Assembly (NCBI RefSeq): GCF_900021165.1
Contig: NZ_FCOQ01000034.1
Span: 1 to 64,000 of the forward strand
Direction of reading: 5' to 3'
From: Paenibacillus phocaeensis
GTDB lineage: Bacteria; Bacillota; Bacilli; Paenibacillales; Paenibacillaceae
DNA: 64,000 nucleotides
Each line of letters opens with the position of its first letter. Positions within the stretch are counted from its first letter, which is position 1. Under the pieces are notes generated by a model, which saw nothing but the letters and a program-made list of their open reading frames with translations, ran no database searches and was not told the origin of the DNA. Shown here one piece after another: positions 25,262 to 34,453 of this stretch. The position numbers and the translations under genes are program-made.

Positions 25262-26866
25262 TCAAGCGGCATCCGCACCGAGCTTAAAGCTTGTTTCCGC
25301 TAAAATGAACACATCATCTGCCTGCAGCGGATACTCTTTATAAGGCGCCACATTTTCTCCGTTCAGCCGGGTTCCGTTCTTCGAACCGAGGTCCTTTAAT
25401 ACACAACCCTGCGAAGTAACCAATATCTCCACATGGGCACGGGAGACACCTGCAGTACTCTCCACATATTGGGCAATGTCCTCGGAACGACCGATCACGA
25501 AGCTGCCCGGTGTCAGCGGAATCCGCTCCGTCGCGCCGCCGGCGGGTTCAGAACGATCCAAGTAATAACGCGGGACACGGTCGGGAAGCGGGTTGTCCTT
25601 TCCCTGCAACATAGACCGGCTCAGCAGCATCGTCGGCGGCGATATCTCCGCTTCAGATGCGGGAGCGGGATCAGGAATTCCCGCAACGCTCGGCTCCAGC
25701 CTCGGATTCAAACGCTCCGAGACGTCAGGATATCTGTTCGATAATGCGGCACCCACTTCCCGCCCCTCGGATAAGCCCAGCAGTCCCGAAACTCCGAGCA
25801 GCTCCGGAGCTTCCTCCGGTAGGGTTGGGCTTCCTTCTTCCAGGTTGGCGGAACCGCTGCGAAGCTTGCGCCACAACATGAATCCACCTGCCCCTAACAG
25901 CGCTGTAATCGCCGCACAAAGCGCTAATCCCAAGGCGCCGGTACGATCAAAGTAGAGCAGCTTCCAGCACAAAGCATCCACAAGGAGGAAGCTGAGCACA
26001 AGGTAGGTCGTTTTCAGCGACGGTTTGTTCGGCATCGTCTCCTCGTCCAGACCGGGCCACTTCTCCCGTATTTCAGGGAGCTCTGGGGATTCGGCGCTCG
26101 CCCATGCCCCTGCCGCCGCCGGTTCTCGTGACGGTAAATATTCCTTCACGACAGCCGAGCGAGGAGTCCTTCCCAGTAGTTCCGAAGATCGTGATTCCGG
26201 AAGCCTCGAAGCGGAATGCCGTGGTGACGGCTCGTTTCCAGCGGAATGCCCCTCCCTTGCCGCTTCTTGCATCCCCGGCTTGGCATCCGGATCGTCCGAC
26301 AACAAACGCAGCAGCATTTTCTTAAGCTCTCCCAAAGAAAAGAGCTCGTCTCCGCACAGCCTAACCAATTGCGGAATTCCTTCCCCCTCGACCCGGGCGA
26401 CGCAGGTCAGCAGCCGGGTAATCAGCGATAAGAGCGCCTGGGATAGCGAGGTGGCGGACGGAGCTATTTTCCAAGGGATATAAGTAAAATACAACGTCCC
26501 GCTGGACAAAGGCTCTTCCACAAAAATATGCGCCTCATCCAGCAAATAACAAGACGGCGATAGCATATACCTCTTGCTGTCCTCAAGAACACCCACAATC
26601 TGGAGCAAAATCCCATAAAATTCCGGCATGCTGATCCGATCGCTGCGAAGACATTGTGAGAGCATTCTCTTTCCGGTGATGTCGTAATGCAAGCTGATTC
26701 GATAATCGATTTCGCAGATGTCGAGCCGCAGCAAATTCGGCACCGCCACCGCCGTCAGCATGGAGCGCTGGACGCGGTTCAAATCTTCGGGCCGCAGCCC
26801 CTCCTTGTCCTCCAGGATCATGAAGGTCCCGCCGTCCCTGACAAAATCAGCAACCAGCTCCGGCAT
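25262..26866 (-). CDS. FHA-domain membrane protein with DUF6382-like amino domain
   Basis: A 534-residue protein, last in the Tad operon. The amino 200 residues resemble the DUF6382 domain (DISYRISLHYDITGKRML-like region, LDEAHIFVE). A low-complexity, proline/serine-rich linker follows. Two membrane segments are next (TTYLVLSFLLVDALCW and LALCAAITALLGAGGFML), then a second flexible linker. A carboxyl FHA domain ends it: SFVIGRSEDI, SRAHVEI, LKDLGSKNGTRLNG. FHA domains bind phosphothreonine peptides, so this protein may link a serine/threonine kinase signal to pilus assembly. That role is an inference from position and domain. Confidence 0.82.
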   Translation of the reverse strand: MPELVADFVRDGGTFMILEDKEGLRPEDLNRVQRSMLTAVAVPNLLRLDICEIDYRISLHYDITGKRMLSQCLRSDRISMPEFYGILLQIVGVLEDSKRYMLSPSCYLLDEAHIFVEEPLSSGTLYFTYIPWKIAPSATSLSQALLSLITRLLTCVARVEGEGIPQLVRLCGDELFSLGELKKMLLRLLSDDPDAKPGMQEAAREGHSAGNEPSPRHSASRLPESRSSELLGRTPRSAVVKEYLPSREPAAAGAWASAESPELPEIREKWPGLDEETMPNKPSLKTTYLVLSFLLVDALCWKLLYFDRTGALGLALCAAITALLGAGGFMLWRKLRSGSANLEEGSPTLPEEAPELLGVSGLLGLSEGREVGAALSNRYPDVSERLNPRLEPSVAGIPDPAPASEAEISPPTMLLSRSMLQGKDNPLPDRVPRYYLDRSEPAGGATERIPLTPGSFVIGRSEDIAQYVESTAGVSRAHVEILVTSQGCVLKDLGSKNGTRLNGENVAPYKEYPLQADDVFILAETSFKLGADAA

Positions 26867-26884
26867 ATCACGCCCTCCCCTTCG

Positions 26885-27388
26885 TTACATATAATAGATC
26901 GCCAGCATGGCTCCCGGCATTACGGCCAACATGAACGGAAACTGCAGTTGACCTTTGGCCACCGTCTTAAGGGGAGCCGTAGTGCGCAATACGGCCGCTC
27001 CAAGCATACCGCCTGCGATCCGGCGCAGACGGATTCCGGTTTCCCGGCGCCAAATCAGAAGAATAACGCCAATGCACCCTGCAGCCAAGATGGAATACAT
27101 CATCGTCGATAAGGTCAGGCCGATGCCCATCCAGGCCCCAATTCCTGCAAACAGCTTCACATCGCCGCCTCCGACTGCGCGCAGCAAATACAGGACAAAC
27201 ATCAGCCCAAATCCCGCCGCTGCCCCACCCGCAGCAAACCACGCTCCCCTCCATCCCTCCATCAACAGGTGATAGGAGAGTCCGGAGCACATCCCCGTAA
27301 TGGTGATGACATTAGGGATTTTCATCGTTCGCAGATCTGTGACAAACGCCGCAAGCAGCATCAAATAACATCCCCATATCGCGATCAT
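26885..27388 (-). CDS. tadV: A24 prepilin peptidase (TadV/CpaA type)
   Basis: A minimal aspartic prepilin peptidase of 167 residues with about five or six membrane segments and no methylase domain. The two catalytic aspartates are visible: D18 in FVTDLRTMKIPN and D76 in VGGGDVKLFAGIGAWMG. It would remove the leader from the Flp pilin encoded upstream in the operon. The ATG at 27388 is chosen because the motif starts only 14 residues in; a longer in-frame extension would overlap the preceding gene. AAGGGG lies 12 bases upstream. Confidence 0.85.
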   Translation of the reverse strand: MIAIWGCYLMLLAAFVTDLRTMKIPNVITITGMCSGLSYHLLMEGWRGAWFAAGGAAAGFGLMFVLYLLRAVGGGDVKLFAGIGAWMGIGLTLSTMMYSILAAGCIGVILLIWRRETGIRLRRIAGGMLGAAVLRTTAPLKTVAKGQLQFPFMLAVMPGAMLAIYYM

Positions 27389-27407
27389 CGATCCTTGATT
27401 CCCCTTT

Positions 27408-28484
27408 CTATTCCGAATGCGGACTGGCCACCTCGAACACATCTGTCGTCTTCAAACCTTCCTCTGTCTCAATCACGAAACTCCACGTCCCCGGCGTGGT
27501 GTTTCCTCCAACCAACCAGGTCCAGGAGATCCTGCCTTGACTGTCTGCCGTCGCTTCTCCCAAATATTTAGCCTGGCTGACCCCGCTTTTGTAATAAACG
27601 GTCAGTTTGGCGCTTGTCCCCGGAGCGACCTGCGCCAGGATCGTCGCCCGATGCCCGGCGTACGCCGGATCAGGCTTGGCGGTCACAACCGCCGCTTGCC
27701 CCGTTTGCCCCTGACCGCTTCCGGTCCCAGGATTCAGCTCTCCGGTATCGCCGATCCACAGCCGCTCCTCCGCTCTCGTTTGCAGCACCAGTTGCCGTCC
27801 GGTAAACGGAACCTTTAGCGGCAGCTCGTAACTCAATTCCAGCCCGAAATAAGGATGTTTGCCTGTCTTCAAATCCGGAACTGTGACGCGGCTGACGTGC
27901 AAGCGTTCTTCCTCCAGCAAGGTTCCTTGCAGAAAAGGACCCAGCAGCGGCTTGATCAACGGGTCCAGGACGGCCTCCGTCGCATTTGCCTTTATCTCCT
28001 GTAGCGGTTCCTCGCCTTTCCTCGCGGCATCGGTCACCCATGTCGACAGAGGCGCCGGCAAGGTAGCGGCATATTGTTCCGCCCATTCCGCCAGCGACAG
28101 GGAGGGCATCCGCCAGGAGAACGGGCCGTTTCCCGAACCCTTCCCATTGCTGCCGGCTCCCCCCTCCTCGTGCTGAACCGCGGGAACTTGGCCCGCCTCC
28201 GCCGTTGGAGTCTGCGTCTCTTGCCGCCCGCTGCTCTGCGCCTCGACCGCCAACGCCACCGGGTAGATGTGTGCGGAGATTTGCTTAACGGCATTCGCTG
28301 CCGCCGCATGCATTTGACCGGACAGCAGTGTCATATGGACGAGAAAAATAAACCAGAATACGACCATCACGAATACGGGAGTGATCAGAGCAGCCTCAAG
28401 GGTCATGCTTCCCTCCGATTCCCTCTCCCGCAAACTGCGGGCCTTCAATCGCTCAATAGGAAAAGTCCGCTTGTTTGACAGCAT
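27408..28484 (-). CDS. TadE-like pseudopilin with extended C-terminal domain
   Basis: A 358-residue protein with a prepilin-like amino end: SEGSMTLEAALITPVFVMVV followed by a hydrophobic stretch, matching the TadE pattern (E in the +5-like position of MTLEAAL). The bulk lies outside the membrane. The last 90 residues (ATILAQVAPGTSAKLTVYYK, then TPGTWSFVIETEEGLKTTDVF) look like a beta-sandwich. The gene overlaps the end of its upstream neighbour by 32 bases. It is probably a minor pilin or pilus-tip component of the Tad system; the exact role is not readable. Confidence 0.72.
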   Translation of the reverse strand: MLSNKRTFPIERLKARSLRERESEGSMTLEAALITPVFVMVVFWFIFLVHMTLLSGQMHAAAANAVKQISAHIYPVALAVEAQSSGRQETQTPTAEAGQVPAVQHEEGGAGSNGKGSGNGPFSWRMPSLSLAEWAEQYAATLPAPLSTWVTDAARKGEEPLQEIKANATEAVLDPLIKPLLGPFLQGTLLEEERLHVSRVTVPDLKTGKHPYFGLELSYELPLKVPFTGRQLVLQTRAEERLWIGDTGELNPGTGSGQGQTGQAAVVTAKPDPAYAGHRATILAQVAPGTSAKLTVYYKSGVSQAKYLGEATADSQGRISWTWLVGGNTTPGTWSFVIETEEGLKTTDVFEVASPHSE

Positions 28485-30681
28485 AATACCGGCTTCCTTC
28501 CACGTTTCCCTTCAATACGCCGGCCTTCCCCAGCGCTTTACATACTCCGGGCAAGAACCATAACGGCAACGCCACCGTCACCTCTCCCTTGACGTAAGTG
28601 GCCCGCTCTGCCGGATCGATTCCGGTATTCATCGCAATGACGGCCAGCATGCGTGACAACCGTTTCTCGCTGCGGCCATGCAGCAGCAGGAATAACCGAA
28701 GGTGGTCCCGATACGTCAGATCAACCTTGAGATAGTCGCTTAACGGGATTTTCCCGTCTCGGGTTAATGCAATCATATCCTGCAGCGCATGCTGCGTTCC
28801 GTAGAGCAGTGCGGAGGCAAACACCAGCAGCGGGTTCCCTTTTGCCGCATGCTTGCCAAAGCCCTCCATCGTCCGAATCGCCAGCCGCATGGCAAAAATC
28901 TCCCCGAACGCAGCGGCGATGTTCCCCCCGGGGTTGTGCGCCCCGTACAGAATATACTCGACCTCTTGATGCTCCGGAGCCAGTTGCTCGCGGATCGCTT
29001 CCAGCTTATCGTCTAAGCCTTTGCCTTCAAGCAGGCCGTTCAGGACGCTAACATCCAGGAATCGAAAATAACTGGAGACGTATTCCATTTGGAAGACGGA
29101 ATCCGACATCCCGCCCATCATCCCCGCCAGACCGCCGTACAAACCGTCCATGCCGGCCATGGACGCCCGCCCCGCCTCGCTCGGATCATCATGAATTGCG
29201 ACGGCGACCGATGCCTCATCGGCAACCGATTGGTTAAAAGCGCGATTCGCTTCCATCTTCGTTTCCAACTGATCAAATTGAGTTTGCTGCTCCTTCAAGC
29301 CCTTCTTGAGCTGTTCCATCTCCCGAATCCATCCGGCTGCCTCCTTCAGCTTGGCGCTTGCCGCTTGTTCCGCCGCTTTCCGCTCCTTGTCGGAAGCGCG
29401 GTGGGCCTCCAGCCTGCGGGCACTCGCTTCCAGGACATTGCCTGGGCCGGGGACGACAAATTGCCGCAGATAGGTGTCGCATGCCCGGGCGGTGCTGCTC
29501 ACGCCCGAGGTGAAGGAACTGGACGAGGCGGTTGCCGACAATACAGAACCGCTTTGCGCCAGCAGTGAGCTTCCGACGCTTCGGAGTTCGGCAAACGCCG
29601 CCGACTGTCGGTCGATATCCGCGGCGAATCCGGCAAACAACTCCTCGGACAACAGCAGGGAATCCGCTTGGGCACGGAGATCGGCCATCACTTCGCCCCC
29701 GCCGACAGGATCGGAGCTGCCGCTCGCGGTGCGCGTCCCGGCGGATACTTCGTTATAGCCCGCCTGTTCCGGGCGCTGCTTCGCCTCGGCGATCGTCTGC
29801 CGCATCTGCTCATTGATCCGCTGCGCTTCGTCAAGGAGGATCCGCGCCTGTGGCAGCTGCGACGCATGCTTCTGCTCCGCGCTGCGTTGATCGCACTCCA
29901 ATTGGGTGAAGAGCCGCCCTGACTCGGAGCGGTAGCGGCTGATTTCCGCTGTATACATCCGATCTTCGGGTTCCTTGCCCGCATCCGCCTCAACGTAGCT
30001 GACATAATCGGAATACCCGGCTGCGGCATCGCCCAGCGACGAGAGGCTGCCGCTCCAGGCTCCGCCTGAAGTTACGCCGCTTCCCGCCGACAGGACATTC
30101 GCGATAGGCTCCACCCTTCGGGCTGCTTGCCGCTGCTGCTCCAGAAGTTCGTCCAGCTTGGCCTCCCTTTGATCGTACAGCTTCTGCAATTTCCCCAACA
30201 GATCTACCGTATTCGAAGCTTCCTTCATCACCCCGGCCATCGGCTTGAAGCGATTTAACAGCTCGATGGCAACGGCGATGGGTGCCCGGTATTTCATTTG
30301 TTCACGAATCTGCTGCTCGAACACCGAATAAGTTCCAATGGGACGCAGCAATTCGACGGAAGAGGAGTCCAATCGAGCCGCCAGCAGAGGCAACCTTTCG
30401 CTTCGCTGAGCGAGCTCGAACTGGTCCTGGAGCACCTTGGACATGATATAGCTCCCGTCGGTTTGTCCATAAGCAAACAGGCCGTACCGCTTCGCCAACT
30501 CGCGGTCATAAGCGGACAAAACCGATCTTGATGCGGCATGCGCCAGGGTTTCCGCTTGGGCCTGCAGCGCGAACATTCGGGCAAAATCGATAAATAGAGC
30601 TACGAAGGCAAATACCGCAGCAAAGATGACGATGAAAAATACCGTAACCGCACCTTGCTCCGCACGTTTCCGTTGAAACAC
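28453..30681 (-). CDS. Large TadG-like/DUF5702-type Tad operon protein
   Basis: A 742-residue protein with a short basic amino end and the class-III-pilin-like segment QGAVTVFFIVIFAAVFAFVALFIDFARM. Long alpha-helical, probably coiled-coil stretches follow (for example around EMEQLKKGLKEQQTQFDQLE). The carboxyl third is globular (LRLFLLLHGRSEKRLSRML region). The layout fits the large TadG-like proteins of Firmicute Tad loci (DUF5702). In well-studied systems TadG-class proteins sit in the envelope and help pilus assembly. The start ATG lies 31 bases after the preceding tadE stop. Confidence 0.7.
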   Translation of the reverse strand: MFQRKRAEQGAVTVFFIVIFAAVFAFVALFIDFARMFALQAQAETLAHAASRSVLSAYDRELAKRYGLFAYGQTDGSYIMSKVLQDQFELAQRSERLPLLAARLDSSSVELLRPIGTYSVFEQQIREQMKYRAPIAVAIELLNRFKPMAGVMKEASNTVDLLGKLQKLYDQREAKLDELLEQQRQAARRVEPIANVLSAGSGVTSGGAWSGSLSSLGDAAAGYSDYVSYVEADAGKEPEDRMYTAEISRYRSESGRLFTQLECDQRSAEQKHASQLPQARILLDEAQRINEQMRQTIAEAKQRPEQAGYNEVSAGTRTASGSSDPVGGGEVMADLRAQADSLLLSEELFAGFAADIDRQSAAFAELRSVGSSLLAQSGSVLSATASSSSFTSGVSSTARACDTYLRQFVVPGPGNVLEASARRLEAHRASDKERKAAEQAASAKLKEAAGWIREMEQLKKGLKEQQTQFDQLETKMEANRAFNQSVADEASVAVAIHDDPSEAGRASMAGMDGLYGGLAGMMGGMSDSVFQMEYVSSYFRFLDVSVLNGLLEGKGLDDKLEAIREQLAPEHQEVEYILYGAHNPGGNIAAAFGEIFAMRLAIRTMEGFGKHAAKGNPLLVFASALLYGTQHALQDMIALTRDGKIPLSDYLKVDLTYRDHLRLFLLLHGRSEKRLSRMLAVIAMNTGIDPAERATYVKGEVTVALPLWFLPGVCKALGKAGVLKGNVEGSRYYAVKQADFSY

Positions 30682-30711
30682 TGAATCTTTCGCCCCCTCT
30701 CCGCCCTGCGG

Positions 30712-31371
30712 CTATTTACCAAATCGCTTTAGCGCTTCCTGCGCCTCCTGCTTGTTCATCCCCCCGGCAGCCCCGCTGCTTCGGAATTTCTCACCGTAAT
30801 AACGCGCAAGCTCGACGGTCCGGATCCATTCCACCGGCTCAACGATATAAGCTTCTGCGCGCCCGTTCTGATTGACATTATCTAACCAACCCTCCAGGGG
30901 CGCCAGCGGGATGAGCCGATTCAGAGCTACACTTACCTTGCGCAACAGCAGTCGGTTGTCGTAGCGGAGTTCCCCGCGAATTCCCTCAGGTATTTCACTC
31001 CCCGTTCGGCTCAGCTTCTGATACGGGAGCGACTGCCCCGCCTCCCCGGCACCCGCCGGCAAATCCAGTCGGGCGGTGCCGCCTTCGCCGCTTCGGTCAA
31101 AAATGACCTGCAGCATCCCGTCGTCCCCCATTCGCCAATAGAGGGAATCGCGCTCCTCTTCGGCAAAAGCCCCGGTGATGACATCCCGCTGGCTGTTATC
31201 CCAGGTATAAGCGGTTCGTTCGGCAGCGACGGCGGCAACCTGCCCTAACAACGTTTGCTGGTAAAGGTAGAGGCAGAAGAAAAGGAGAATCAGCACCGTG
31301 TAAAATATCAACGGGAGCACCAAAGAAGCTTCCAGCGTAAAGGCCCCTCGTTGATCTTGCAACGAACCCAT
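30712..31371 (-). CDS. tadE: TadE family minor pseudopilin
   Basis: A 219-residue protein with the TadE leader DQRGAFTLEASLVLPLIFYT followed by a hydrophobic helix (VLILLFFCLYLY). The mature part is soluble and contains VAAERTAYTWDN. It lies 2 bases after the Flp pilin gene and before the TadG-like gene, the standard Tad order. It would be cleaved by the A24 peptidase further down the operon and act as a minor pilin. Confidence 0.8.
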   Translation of the reverse strand: MGSLQDQRGAFTLEASLVLPLIFYTVLILLFFCLYLYQQTLLGQVAAVAAERTAYTWDNSQRDVITGAFAEEERDSLYWRMGDDGMLQVIFDRSGEGGTARLDLPAGAGEAGQSLPYQKLSRTGSEIPEGIRGELRYDNRLLLRKVSVALNRLIPLAPLEGWLDNVNQNGRAEAYIVEPVEWIRTVELARYYGEKFRSSGAAGGMNKQEAQEALKRFGK

Positions 31372-31373
31372 TC

Positions 31374-31568
31374 CTAGTTCCCGTCCATGAAATCTTCCGT
31401 CTTTGACTTGGCCTTCCCGAGCAAGCTCTCGATGATGGCTTTCAATTGGCTGCGGAAAATTACGGCAATAATGACGATCACCGCGATGATCAGGATCATT
31501 TCAAGCATTCCAAGCCCTTCTTCATTCCGCCAAAACCCTTTGATTTCCTTACGTAATACAGTTAACAT
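31374..31568 (-). CDS. flp: Flp-type IVb pilin
   Basis: A 64-residue pilin precursor and likely major subunit. The leader MLTVLRKEIKGFWRNEEG is expected to be cut after G18, leaving LGMLEMILIIAVIVIIAVIF with the conserved glutamate at +5 (E23). A short charged tail follows. Size and pattern fit the Flp1 family of Firmicutes. Confidence 0.85.
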   Translation of the reverse strand: MLTVLRKEIKGFWRNEEGLGMLEMILIIAVIVIIAVIFRSQLKAIIESLLGKAKSKTEDFMDGN

Positions 31569-31590
31569 GTGGACTCCTCCTCAAGTTGAG

Positions 31591-32472
31591 TTATAAATTC
31601 ATCATCATAAATGCCGGTGCCCCCACCAGGATGAGTATGGCCATGAACAGCAATACCATGGGAAACACCAGCTTAGACGAAGCCTGCTCGCCCAGCGTCT
31701 TGCCGACGGCCTTGCGTTTCTCCCACAACGAATGGGACAAGTCCCGCAAGGCCAAGGCAAAATCCTGCCCGCCGCGGCGGTAGTTTAGCAGAACCGACGT
31801 CGTAAAGGCCGATACTTCCTGAATTCCGCAGCGTTTGCTGAACCCTTCCATCGCTTGCTGAAACGAATCGCCCCCTTCCCACTCCTTCTGCATCTGCAGC
31901 AGCTCCCGGTATAACGGATGACTGGCCTGCTCCCGCTTGCGCTCCAGACACAGCTTGATCGCCTGCTGGACCGTGGAGCCCGCGCCAACCAATAACACGA
32001 TCTTGTTCAGCAGCTCCGGCAGCTCCAGCAAGATAGCCTGCTCCCGCCGCTGCACCTTGCGGGCAAGGTCGTTAAGCAGCGCCATCGGCATCAGTACGGC
32101 CAGCAGGCCGCCGATTACCAGACCGGCAGCGCCATTGCTTAGCAGCGTCATCAAGCATCCAAAGAGGAGAAACAGATAACCGTACGTGAGCGCCTCTGCC
32201 AACCATAACAGCGCCATTTCACCGCTGCGCCGGGGGCCGCCGATCTTCTGCACGGCGCGCTGGACCTTAAAGAAGAAGCCGGGGAATCGCTGCGATACCT
32301 TCACTCGCTCCAGAAGCAGCAGCATCGGCGGCGAGAGGCGGACGAGCCTTAAACCATCCATCGTCAGTCCTGCATCCCTGCGATGATGCGGACGGGATTG
32401 TTGATAGGCGTAAAGCCAGCCTCCGCCTAATGCGAATAACAGTACGCCCGATAACAACTGGTATAAATCCAC
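31591..32472 (-). CDS. tadC: Tad platform protein TadC (T2SSF family)
   Basis: A 293-residue inner-membrane platform protein with a type II secretion F domain. Membrane segments lie at both ends, and the central cytoplasmic part has AILLELPELLNKIVLLVGAGSTVQQAIKLC, an SFQQAMEGFSKRCGIQEVSAF segment and QDFALALRDLSHSLWEKRKAVGKTL. It pairs with TadB to anchor the CpaF/TadA ATPase. It lies 22 bases from tadB and flp. Confidence 0.87.
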   Translation of the reverse strand: MDLYQLLSGVLLFALGGGWLYAYQQSRPHHRRDAGLTMDGLRLVRLSPPMLLLLERVKVSQRFPGFFFKVQRAVQKIGGPRRSGEMALLWLAEALTYGYLFLLFGCLMTLLSNGAAGLVIGGLLAVLMPMALLNDLARKVQRREQAILLELPELLNKIVLLVGAGSTVQQAIKLCLERKREQASHPLYRELLQMQKEWEGGDSFQQAMEGFSKRCGIQEVSAFTTSVLLNYRRGGQDFALALRDLSHSLWEKRKAVGKTLGEQASSKLVFPMVLLFMAILILVGAPAFMMMNL

Positions 32473-32494
32473 TCCGCTACCTCCCCCTTATCCC

Positions 32495-33307
32495 TTATAT
32501 CCGAATATCGATAATCTTGAGCATCAGCCAGGCACAGACCGCATATAACGCCAAAGCAATGGCTGAGATCAACAACCCGGCTCCTTGATGCAGCGGACGC
32601 ATATAATCCGGTGAGGTCGTCTGCATAAATACGAGAAACAGAACGGGGGCCGCCAGCATCGCCTTGGCTTCGAACCGCTTCTGGGCGATCATCACGCTGA
32701 TTTCCTGACTGATCTCCAGCTTCTCGCCGATAAGGCTGGAGGTCCGCCGGACGACTTCCACCAGGTCTCCGCCGGAACGCTTGCAAGTCGTAAACACATC
32801 TGCAAAATTGTCGATATCCTCCAGCGCAGCCCGGCGGCTGAAATCCAGCAAGGCTTCCTCAACCGGCTGGCCGTAATCCATACGGGCGCAGATCACGGCA
32901 AGCTCCCGCATGACATCGTTGTCCCCATCCGGGTACAGGAGCTTTAAATCGTCGACCGCCTCGCGGAATCCGTTCTCCACTGAGCGGCCAGCCGCCAGGG
33001 AGGAAGACAATGAGTAAAGCGCCTGCTTGAAATGCACGCTCAAGTTCTCCCTTCTCCGGCGAAGCAAATACCTGCTCCAATATTTCGGCGTATACATGCC
33101 GGCCAGGGACAGGAGGAGCGCCACCGGAACAACCCGGAAGAAGATATACCCTAAAGCAAAAAAAGCCGCGCCTCCAACCAACATACAGATCCCCTTCTGC
33201 CGCAGGGACAAGGGATATACCCGATAGTCCGCCAGCTGAACCGGTGGATCCGCGGCCCTCAGCCTATCTTTCCAGCGCTGTAAATCGGCCTTCTCTTTCA
33301 GCAACAA
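32495..33307 (-). CDS. tadB: Tad platform protein TadB (T2SSF family)
   Basis: A 270-residue membrane protein. Two amino-side membrane segments (MLVGGAAFFALGYIFF and VALLLSLAGMY) precede the T2SSF domain (FKQALYSLSSSLAAGRSVEN, then ADVFTTCKRSGGDLVEVVRR) and carboxyl membrane segments. It functions with TadC and the CpaF ATPase. It lies 22 bases after the truncated cpaF. Confidence 0.87.
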   Translation of the reverse strand: MLLKEKADLQRWKDRLRAADPPVQLADYRVYPLSLRQKGICMLVGGAAFFALGYIFFRVVPVALLLSLAGMYTPKYWSRYLLRRRRENLSVHFKQALYSLSSSLAAGRSVENGFREAVDDLKLLYPDGDNDVMRELAVICARMDYGQPVEEALLDFSRRAALEDIDNFADVFTTCKRSGGDLVEVVRRTSSLIGEKLEISQEISVMIAQKRFEAKAMLAAPVLFLVFMQTTSPDYMRPLHQGAGLLISAIALALYAVCAWLMLKIIDIRI

Positions 33308-33329
33308 ACCCGCATCTCCTCCTTATCCA

Positions 33330-33676
33330 TCAGGGGATCGACAATCCGGCCATCCGCAACTTATCCGTATGGATGAGCCCGCCCCCACTGCTCTGCAGGG
33401 CACCAACGATCCGGCCGTTCTGCTCCCCGTCTTCCCGAAACGTATACAGCGGCCGAAGCACCACCTCCCCTTCCTGCATACCTGCGACTTCGGAGATCTC
33501 CATCACCCGGCGCGAACGGTCGCGCAGACGTGACAAATGCACAAACACATCGATGGAAGAGGCAATCTGCTGCCGCACGACCGGAAGCGGTAATTCGGCT
33601 CCGCTCAGCACCATCGTCTCCAGCCGGCTGATCATATCCGCCGTACTGTTCGCATGCCCGGTCGAGAGACTCCTAT
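33330..33676 (-). pseudogene. cpaF: cpaF/tadA ATPase, only the C-terminal part left
   Basis: The frame ending at 33330 reads RSLSTGHANSTADMISRLET, then VVRQQIASSIDVFVHLSRL and EISEVAGMQEGEVVL. These are the last third of a CpaF/TadA secretion ATPase. In intact CpaF the SLSTGHAN motif is preceded by the Walker regions and GHDG. Here sequence just upstream of RSLSTGHAN (around 33676) is foreign and AT-rich, so the catalytic Walker A/B portion and any upstream tad genes are missing. No other piece of cpaF is visible in the window. Without this motor the Tad pilus should not assemble unless another copy exists. Confidence 0.85.
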
Positions 33677-33679
33677 CAT

Positions 33680-33797
33680 TGATATTGTGTATATCATTTT
33701 CTTGATTAAATTGACCTCCACAATACCCATGATGGGGAACTATCATGGGTTTTGTGGTATTAAAAAAAGCCTCAGCTATTTAGCTGAAGCTTTTTTT
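33680..33797. other. Island edge: inverted repeats and terminator beside the cpaF break
   Basis: Next to the cpaF break lies TGATAT-TGTGT-ATATCA (33680-33696), a perfect palindrome with a 5-base centre. Then comes a 16-bp stem CCACAATACCCATGAT / ATCATGGGTTTTGTGG (33718-33757, one mismatch pair), and then a terminator AAAAAAAGC-TCAGCTA / TAGCTGA-GCTTTTTTT (33762-33797). The first could be a recombination site; no recombinase gene is in the window to confirm it. Confidence 0.6.
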
Positions 33798-33910
33798 ATG
33801 TGCGTTATACTTTCATATGATTTGCTTGCCTCTTTTGTGTTGAATTGGTTTCCCGCACGACCATGCAAAAACAGGGCCGTACAGCAAAACTGAGGCCCCG
33901 TCCTGCACTT

Positions 33911-34453
33911 CTATTTTTGGCGACTGATTGTATTAACAGCATCATTTATTTTTTTGCTGACAAACGACTTTGTGAACGAACTCTCAGAGATCTTTTCCCA
34001 CTCTGGAGCGCAGGATCTTAAAAAATTGAACTCATCTTCGTTCAAGTCTCTTAACTGCTCATCCTTGTAACGATCAATAAGTTTAAAAGACTGATAAAGT
34101 TGTATGGTTCTTATAACCAAAATACTGTTTGTTCTTAATAACTCCTTTTTTGCCACATCATACTCACTAAATTTTAGTTCCTTAGTAAAATACACTATTG
34201 TACCTTCTGTTTTAAATACTTGATATCCTTTATCAAGATATGTCTTGAGATACCTCACCTTTTTAGCGTTATATGATATTTCATCACTCAAAAAGGCATG
34301 AATGGCATCGATTGCTAGATCATTCCTCTCTTGTAACGCTTGGGATGAGGCCTCCTGCTGCGCATTTATTTGCATTTTTGTAGCAAAATAAGAAGCTGCA
34401 CCACCGATTACTGCCCCTAAAAGCGCCCCTATAAACCCTATCCAGTCATTCAT
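33911..34453 (-). CDS. Hypothetical single-pass membrane protein
   Basis: A 180-residue protein I cannot assign. The first 25 residues form a glycine-zipper-like membrane helix (FIGALLGAVIGGAASYFAT), followed by a helical, lysine/glutamate-rich cytoplasmic or outside domain (NAKKVRYLKTYLDKGYQVF, then LIRTIQLYQSFKLID-like helices). GGGGG lies upstream of the ATG at a suitable spacing. It sits first inside the AT-rich island. Such short membrane-anchored helical proteins are frequent in defence and mobile loci, but no function can be given. Confidence 0.65.
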   Translation of the reverse strand: MNDWIGFIGALLGAVIGGAASYFATKMQINAQQEASSQALQERNDLAIDAIHAFLSDEISYNAKKVRYLKTYLDKGYQVFKTEGTIVYFTKELKFSEYDVAKKELLRTNSILVIRTIQLYQSFKLIDRYKDEQLRDLNEDEFNFLRSCAPEWEKISESSFTKSFVSKKINDAVNTISRQK

